Positions 6,181-9,612 of a stretch of DNA of 9,612 nucleotides are shown in pieces. The position numbers were made by a program, and so were the translations under genes. The DNA is from Candidatus Aerophobota bacterium (GTDB lineage: Bacteria > Aerophobota > Aerophobia > Aerophobales > B3-G15). Below the pieces are notes generated by a model, which was given only the letters and a program-made list of their open reading frames with translations, made no database searches and had not been told where the DNA came from. How positions within the stretch are numbered: the stretch's first letter is position 1; the number at the start of each line of letters is the position of its first letter. The stretch covers positions 1 to 9,612 of the forward strand of contig JAUWJJ010000020.1 in the NCBI GenBank assembly GCA_030607765.1. Reading direction: 5' to 3'.

Positions 6181-6248
6181 GTGAGAAGTAAAAAATCTTT
6201 AATCCAATGAGCTCGATGAATTCAAAGATTTTATTTACAACTTCTCAC
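6181..6248. repeat. Long imperfect hairpin bordering the lpxB remnant
   Basis: GTGAGAAGT (6181-6189) is complementary to ACTTCTCAC (6240-6248), and inside it AAAATCTTT (6192-6200) is complementary to AAAGATTTT (6224-6232). A few unpaired bases separate the stems, and the loop is about 23 nt containing GAGCTC. No T-run follows, so it is unlikely to be an ordinary terminator for glyS. Its right end lies only 5 bp before the first recognisable lpxB codon (6254), so it may mark the insertion or deletion point. Confidence 0.6.
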
Positions 6249-6253
6249 TCCAG

Positions 6254-6484
6254 GCTGTGGCTCTTATTGATTATCCCGGTTTTAATCTTTACCTGGCAAA
6301 AGTGGTTCTCGAATTTGTTCAAGGAGAAGCTCAACCAGAGAAAATAGCCAAAATCTTTTAAAAGATAAAAATGAAATTAACAGGATAAAGAAGAAACTAT
6401 CTGATGTTACAAAATGAGTTATCCTGCTGCGGTACTTCCTATGAAGTAGCAAAGATGGTGTTTGATTTGATGAAGGGGGAATAA
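6254..6484 (+). pseudogene. lpxB: Decayed, internally deleted lpxB (lipid-A-disaccharide synthase) remnant
   Basis: Three short reading segments recall LpxB, the inner-membrane-associated glycosyltransferase that makes lipid A disaccharide. 6254-6301 reads AVALIDYPGFNLYLAK, like the 'IDYPGFNLRLAK' stretch about 90 residues into LpxB. It continues in frame directly into VVLEFVQGEAQPEKIAK (6302-6352), which resembles the LpxB C-terminal 'EFIQ...ATPENIA' region, so roughly 200 middle codons appear deleted. A stop (6359-6361) then interrupts. The next part (LLKDKNEINRIKKKLSDV, 6355-6408) is in another frame, and ELSCCGTSYEVAKMVFDLM (6416-6472) returns to the first frame and ends at TAA 6482-6484, like the usual 'LG..GAS..VA' ending. 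No start codon or N-terminus remains. The family call is from memory; the fragments are short. Confidence 0.6.
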
Positions 6485-6485
6485 A

Positions 6486-7283
6486 ATGAATTTTGTTGGA
6501 GTAGAAGTGTACCCGGAAGGAAAGCCGCTTTACCTTTTTACTCGACAAACAGACCTTGAGAAGAAGCAGTGGTGTATATTTGAGTCTAAGGAAGGCTTAG
6601 GGATGGGCAAGATAAAATTTGTGGTATATGGGGATTTTTCTGTAAAAAAGGAGGTCTATATTCGAAAAGCTACCGATCGGGATATAGAGGAATTCCGGGC
6701 AAAGGAAGAGATTACCAGGCAAGCTCTAAAAATTGCCCGGGAGAAAATTTCTTGCCACAATTTATCTATGAGGTTAGTTGCCACTAAATACCCCCTGGGG
6801 AAAAAAAAGATTATTTTCTATTATACTGCCAAAGAAAGGATAGATTTCAGAAAACTGATCAAGGACTTAGCATCTGTCTTTAAAGTAAGGATTCAAATGC
6901 AACAAATTGGTGTAAGAGATGAACCCCAGGTTTTAGGAGGTATGGGAATATGCGGACGGGAGGTATGCTGTGCCTCCTTTCTTAAGAAAAATGATGGAGA
7001 AAGGCTTAATCCAGTTACTTTAGAAGTAGCTCGTATTCAAAATCTCCCTTTAGTTTCCTCTAAAATATCGGGTATATGTGGCAGACTCAGGTGCTGCTTA
7101 AACTTTGAATATTCTGTTTACTCATCGCTGGCAAAGGGTTTTCCCTCTGTAGGTGATATGGTGAACTGGCAAGGAGAGAAGGTAAAGGTGATTGGCTTTA
7201 ATCTTTTAAAAAGAACAGTGACAATAGAAACTGAAGAAGGAGTGAAAAAGACTGTTTCTCGAGAGGAAGTGAGTAGGAAATGA
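6486..7283 (+). CDS. PSP1 C-terminal domain protein, RicT/YaaT family
   Basis: This 265-residue soluble protein has the PSP1 core: FYYTAKERIDFRKLIKDLA (111-129), RIQMQQIGVRDEPQVLGG (135-152), GICGREVCC (154-162) and KISGICGRLRCCLNFEY (193-209). Cysteines 156, 161, 162, 198, 203 and 204 are the family's conserved set. In B. subtilis, RicT (YaaT) joins RicA and RicF in an Fe-S-cluster complex linked to RNase Y processing and other RNA steps; that is known for the family, not shown here. ATG 6486 follows a strong site (AGGGGGA, about 6474-6480) that lies inside the end of the lpxB remnant, 1 bp after its stop, suggesting the gene once followed lpxB in an operon. It overlaps the next gene by ATGA. 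RicA and RicF are not in the window, so the precise role is uncertain. Confidence 0.9.
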   Translation: MNFVGVEVYPEGKPLYLFTRQTDLEKKQWCIFESKEGLGMGKIKFVVYGDFSVKKEVYIRKATDRDIEEFRAKEEITRQALKIAREKISCHNLSMRLVATKYPLGKKKIIFYYTAKERIDFRKLIKDLASVFKVRIQMQQIGVRDEPQVLGGMGICGREVCCASFLKKNDGERLNPVTLEVARIQNLPLVSSKISGICGRLRCCLNFEYSVYSSLAKGFPSVGDMVNWQGEKVKVIGFNLLKRTVTIETEEGVKKTVSREEVSRK

Positions 7284-8263
7284 GGGCTTTAGTTTTGCTT
7301 TCCGGAGGATTGGATAGCCTGCTTGCTACCCGACTTATTCAGAATCAAGGAATCAAGGTAAGAGGGATATGCTTTTCCTCTCCCTTTTTTAGTAGCGAGA
7401 AAGGTGAGAAGGCATCTAAACAGCTAAGTATTTCCTGCAAAGTGGTGGATATAGGAAAAGAACTTATTTCCCTGTTTCCATCACCTCCCCATGGTTTTGG
7501 GAAAGGAGCTAATCCCTGCATTGATTGCCATATCCTTATGGTAAAAAAAGCCGGTTCTTTAATGCAGTCAGAAAAATCTTCTTTCTTGATTACAGGAGAG
7601 GTTCTGGGGGAAAGGCCTAAATCTCAAAATAGGTGGGCCTTAGATGTGGTAGCAAGAGAGTCAGGATGGGGTGATTATTTACTGCGCCCTTTAACTGCTA
7701 AAAATCTTCCTCCTACCTTACCTGAACAAAGAGGTTGGGTAGATAGAGAAAAACTCTTTGGAATAAAAGGAAGAAGTAGATATACTCAGTTAAAACTGGC
7801 TAAAGAATTTAACTTTAAACAGTTCCCTACTCCTGCTGGGGGATGTTTGCTTACCGATCCCAATTTTTCTCGGCGAGTTAAATACATCTTATCCTATCAT
7901 AAGCTAACTCTTCGAGAGGCTGAATTGCTAAAAGTAGGGAGACATTTCTGTTTAAATCATACCTCAAGGCTAATTGTAGGAAGAAATAAGAAGGAAAATG
8001 AGCAGCTAATTACCTTAGCCTCTCAGGGAGATGTATTTTTTCAAGTAGTGAACTTTCCTGGACCGGTTGCTCTATTAAAAGGGTCAACTGAAGAGGAATT
8101 TATCTTGAGGGCTGCTTCCTTGACAGCAAGATACAGTGATGCTCCTCCAGGGGCGGTTAAAGTGCAGTATTACCAGATCCCTCAAAAAGAGAAAAGATGG
8201 GTTCAGGTAAATCCTATGGAAGAGGAAATAGTGGAAAAGTTAAGGATTGAGAAGAAGTTATGA
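7280..8263 (+). CDS. MnmA/ThiI-like PP-loop tRNA thiolation enzyme with NFACT-R-like C-terminal region
   Basis: This 327-residue protein begins with an ATP-pyrophosphatase PP-loop, SGGLDS (8-13), used to adenylate a tRNA base before sulfur transfer. NPCIDCH (78-84) resembles the MnmA 'NPCxxCN' catalytic-cysteine motif, and TPAGGCLLTDPNF (184-196, C189) resembles the second MnmA cysteine site; the gap from C80 to C189 is close to that in E. coli MnmA (102 and 199). Residues 229-245, with VGRNKKENEQL, recall the NFACT-R (DUF814) RNA-binding domain, a fusion I remember for such proteins but cannot verify here. The MnmA PRC-barrel tail is not evident, so it is not standard MnmA. It overlaps the RicT-like gene upstream and the HAD gene downstream, each by ATGA. 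The target base is unknown; queC-like chemistry seems less likely. Confidence 0.8.
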   Translation: MRALVLLSGGLDSLLATRLIQNQGIKVRGICFSSPFFSSEKGEKASKQLSISCKVVDIGKELISLFPSPPHGFGKGANPCIDCHILMVKKAGSLMQSEKSSFLITGEVLGERPKSQNRWALDVVARESGWGDYLLRPLTAKNLPPTLPEQRGWVDREKLFGIKGRSRYTQLKLAKEFNFKQFPTPAGGCLLTDPNFSRRVKYILSYHKLTLREAELLKVGRHFCLNHTSRLIVGRNKKENEQLITLASQGDVFFQVVNFPGPVALLKGSTEEEFILRAASLTARYSDAPPGAVKVQYYQIPQKEKRWVQVNPMEEEIVEKLRIEKKL

Positions 8264-9033
8264 GCCTTTATGTATTCGATTTAGATGGAGTGATATATAG
8301 GGGAAAAACTTTGTTACCCGGGGTTAAGAGAACTCTATTAACCCTGGAGCAAAGAGGGGAAGAGATATGTTTTTTAACTAACAATTCTACTTTATCCAGA
8401 AAAGGATATTTTAAAAAACTTACCCGTATGGGAATGAAAGTTAAAGAAAATCAATTTTTTCCTTCCTCGTATTTAGCTGCCCTTTACCTTATTCAGAATA
8501 AATGCAAGAGGGTGTTTGTAGTAGGAGAGGAGGGTATCTTTGAAGAGTTAAGAAAAGCAGGAATAAAGATATCTCCAAGTATCAATGGAGTTGACTATGT
8601 AGTAATGGGAATGGATAGAAGCTTTGACTTTCAAAAACTCACTTTAGCCTATCAGGCTATAATAAGAGGAGCTAAATTCTTAGCTACCAATACGGATGTA
8701 ACTTTTCCTTTAGAAAGAGGAACTGCTCCTGGTGCCGGAGCAATAGTTAAGGCATTAGAAGCCTGCGCTGGAAAAGTTCCTCTTGTCTTAGGTAAACCCC
8801 AAACTTTCGGATTAGAAAAAGTAATGCAGACAAAGGAATATACTCCTGGAGAGGTTATCTTAGTGGGAGATAGATTGGAAACAGATATTGCAGCCGGAAG
8901 GAAAGCAGGAGTAACTACAGTTTTGGTTCTTTCTGGAATTAGCACCCTGAAAGAAGCAGAAAATACAACTTTTCCTTTAAAACCTCACTATACAATCTCT
9001 ACTCTTAAAGAGCTGCTCTTTTTAAAATTATAG
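8260..9033 (+). CDS. HAD-IIA family hydrolase (NagD/p-nitrophenyl phosphatase-like)
   Basis: This 257-residue cytoplasmic phosphatase of the haloacid dehalogenase superfamily has motif I DLDGVIY (7-13, nucleophile D7 and acid D9), motif II FLTNNS (38-43), a C2-type cap in the middle with ATNTDVTFPLERGTAPGAGA (142-161), the motif III lysine in LGKPQ (K179), and motif IV VGDRLETDI (202-210, D204 and D209 for Mg2+). This order is standard for the NagD branch. Relatives dephosphorylate nucleotides, phosphoglycolate or sugar phosphates; the substrate cannot be read from sequence. ATG 8260 overlaps the thiolase stop (ATGA) with AGAAG as a modest ribosome site. It is the last gene of the 6486-9033 operon; the link to tRNA thiolation may be incidental. 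Confidence 0.92.
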   Translation: MSLYVFDLDGVIYRGKTLLPGVKRTLLTLEQRGEEICFLTNNSTLSRKGYFKKLTRMGMKVKENQFFPSSYLAALYLIQNKCKRVFVVGEEGIFEELRKAGIKISPSINGVDYVVMGMDRSFDFQKLTLAYQAIIRGAKFLATNTDVTFPLERGTAPGAGAIVKALEACAGKVPLVLGKPQTFGLEKVMQTKEYTPGEVILVGDRLETDIAAGRKAGVTTVLVLSGISTLKEAENTTFPLKPHYTISTLKELLFLKL

Positions 9034-9172
9034 GAATTTATAACTCTAACTCGCTACCAAATCTCGTCTGTTTGGCATTTGGTACGACGTTGCTCCCGTT
9101 CCTCTCGTTCTTTTCGTTAACGCATTAACGCTTTTACGCATCAACGCATCTCCGCAGAACTTTCTATCTCTT
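9034..9172. repeat. Convergent intergenic region with inverted repeat and phased CGTT/ACGC arrays
   Basis: The gap between the convergent HAD and acylphosphatase genes is mostly repeats. TACCAAAT (9055-9062) is complementary to ATTTGGTA (9077-9084) with a 14-nt loop. CGTT then occurs at 9088, 9097, 9106 and 9115, exactly every 9 bp. From 9121 the triplet CGC recurs at 9129, 9137, 9145 and 9153, exactly every 8 bp; these are reverse-strand octamers of the GCGTNNAT type (site 4). No T-run follows the inverted repeat, so a bidirectional terminator is possible but unproven. Confidence 0.65.
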
Positions 9173-9451
9173 TTAGTAGCGAATAGAGAACCTATTAAAT
9201 TCTTCCTGATAAGATTGCCATTTTACCTTTGCCCGAGTAACTACAGCTCCAGGAGGACCCTGGTAGCACCAGTCTACCATTTTTTTAACTTCTTCCTCTC
9301 TCCCTTCAGCTACAATCTCTACCTTCCCGTCCCAGCGATTTCTAACCCACCCTCCAAGTCCAAGGTTACTTGCTACATCCCGAGCTGTAGCCCGAAAAAA
9401 CACTCCCTGCACTCTACCTTCCACTAATACATAAGCTCTTACTTTTCTCAT
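9173..9451 (-). CDS. acyP: Acylphosphatase
   Basis: This small enzyme (92 residues, the normal size) hydrolyses acyl phosphates such as acetyl phosphate or carbamoyl phosphate in the cytoplasm. The signature is intact: VEGRVQGVFFRATARDVA (10-27) holds the phosphate-binding loop and catalytic Arg20, and GGWVRNRWDGKVEIVAEG (33-50) holds catalytic Asn38. The C-terminus reads EEFNRFSIRY, close to the common 'GFEIRY' ending. The start is ATG at 9451; no strong ribosome site is visible. It is a single-gene unit on the minus strand, with octamer arrays on both sides (9119-9155 and 9535-9601) and a CACYAAGN module starting 20 bp upstream of its start codon. The open frame on the opposite strand is a shadow. 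Confidence 0.95.
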   Translation of the reverse strand: MRKVRAYVLVEGRVQGVFFRATARDVASNLGLGGWVRNRWDGKVEIVAEGREEEVKKMVDWCYQGPPGAVVTRAKVKWQSYQEEFNRFSIRY

Positions 9452-9470
9452 TCTTTTATTGTAACAGTTT

Positions 9471-9612
9471 AGCCACTAAGTCACCAAGGCACCAAGAAGT
9501 AATATGTAGAAGAGACAAAAGGCTAAGGGTTAATGTGTAAAAGCGTAGATGCGTTTTACTTCTTCACGCATTCACTCATGAACGCATCAACACATTCACG
9601 CATTCATCTTGG
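9471..9612. repeat. Composite inverted-repeat element, copy B (cut by window end)
   Basis: This is the reverse-oriented relative of the element at 401-562. It opens with CACTAAGT, CACCAAGG, CACCAAGA (9474-9497), three in-phase octamers. Then come GTGTAAAA and GCGTAGAT (9535-9550) and five reverse-strand octamers at 9562-9601. 9529-9569 matches the reverse complement of 465-505 at 38 of 41 positions. The last bases, CTTGG, look like the beginning of the inverted closing CACCAAG module, so the element probably extends a little past the window. It is non-coding. Confidence 0.75.

Noticed and set aside
6282..6548. Minus-strand 88-residue open frame
   Set aside because: It is antisense to the lpxB remnant and the start of the RicT-family gene, with low-complexity hydrophobic composition and no recognisable motif.
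9215..9427. Plus-strand 70-residue open frame
   Set aside because: It is the shadow of acylphosphatase, whose catalytic Arg and Asn motifs are intact on the minus strand.

Overview
The window looks like chromosomal DNA of a low-GC (roughly 40% by eye), anaerobic, diderm (Gram-negative-type) bacterium. The anaerobic hint is a KorD-type 2[4Fe-4S] ferredoxin. The diderm hint is a decayed remnant that I read as lpxB, a lipid A gene. The alpha/beta two-gene glycyl-tRNA synthetase and RuvAB are clearly bacterial. Housekeeping genes separated by arrays of short degenerate repeats resemble genomes of uncultivated candidate phyla (Aerophobota-, Omnitrophota- or Atribacterota-like), but I cannot fix the lineage from this sequence.

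Layout. 1-583: repeats, a lone small ferredoxin gene (183-386), then a composite inverted-repeat element (401-562). 584-2198: ruvA and ruvB, overlapping by 8 bp. 2184-2666: a DUF2062 membrane protein on the minus strand, tail-to-tail with ruvB. 2667-3093: a divergent intergenic region with candidate promoters both ways, a possible leader attenuator and a second class of palindromic repeat. 3094-6051: glyQ and glyS, 3 bp apart. 6052-6485: repeats, a long hairpin, and a frameshifted, internally deleted remnant of lpxB. 6486-9033: a tightly overlapping three-gene cluster of a PSP1/RicT-family protein, an MnmA-like PP-loop thiolase and a HAD-IIA phosphatase. 9034-9612: a minus-strand acylphosphatase gene set between repeat arrays.

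How the genes work together. RuvAB is the Holliday-junction branch-migration motor; ruvC is not in the window. GlyQS charges tRNA-Gly. The 6486-9033 cluster is joined by two ATGA stop/start overlaps, so it is almost certainly co-transcribed. It pairs a cysteine-rich, probable Fe-S protein with a probable tRNA-thiolating enzyme, which suggests a tRNA sulfur-modification module (inference).

The most unusual material is intergenic. A degenerate octamer array (GCGTNNAT) occurs in five gaps, often with a second octamer module (CACYAAGN). Two copies of the full composite, in opposite orientations, share a 41-nt core at 38/41 identity. I found no CRISPR array, rRNA, tRNA, transposase or phage gene.
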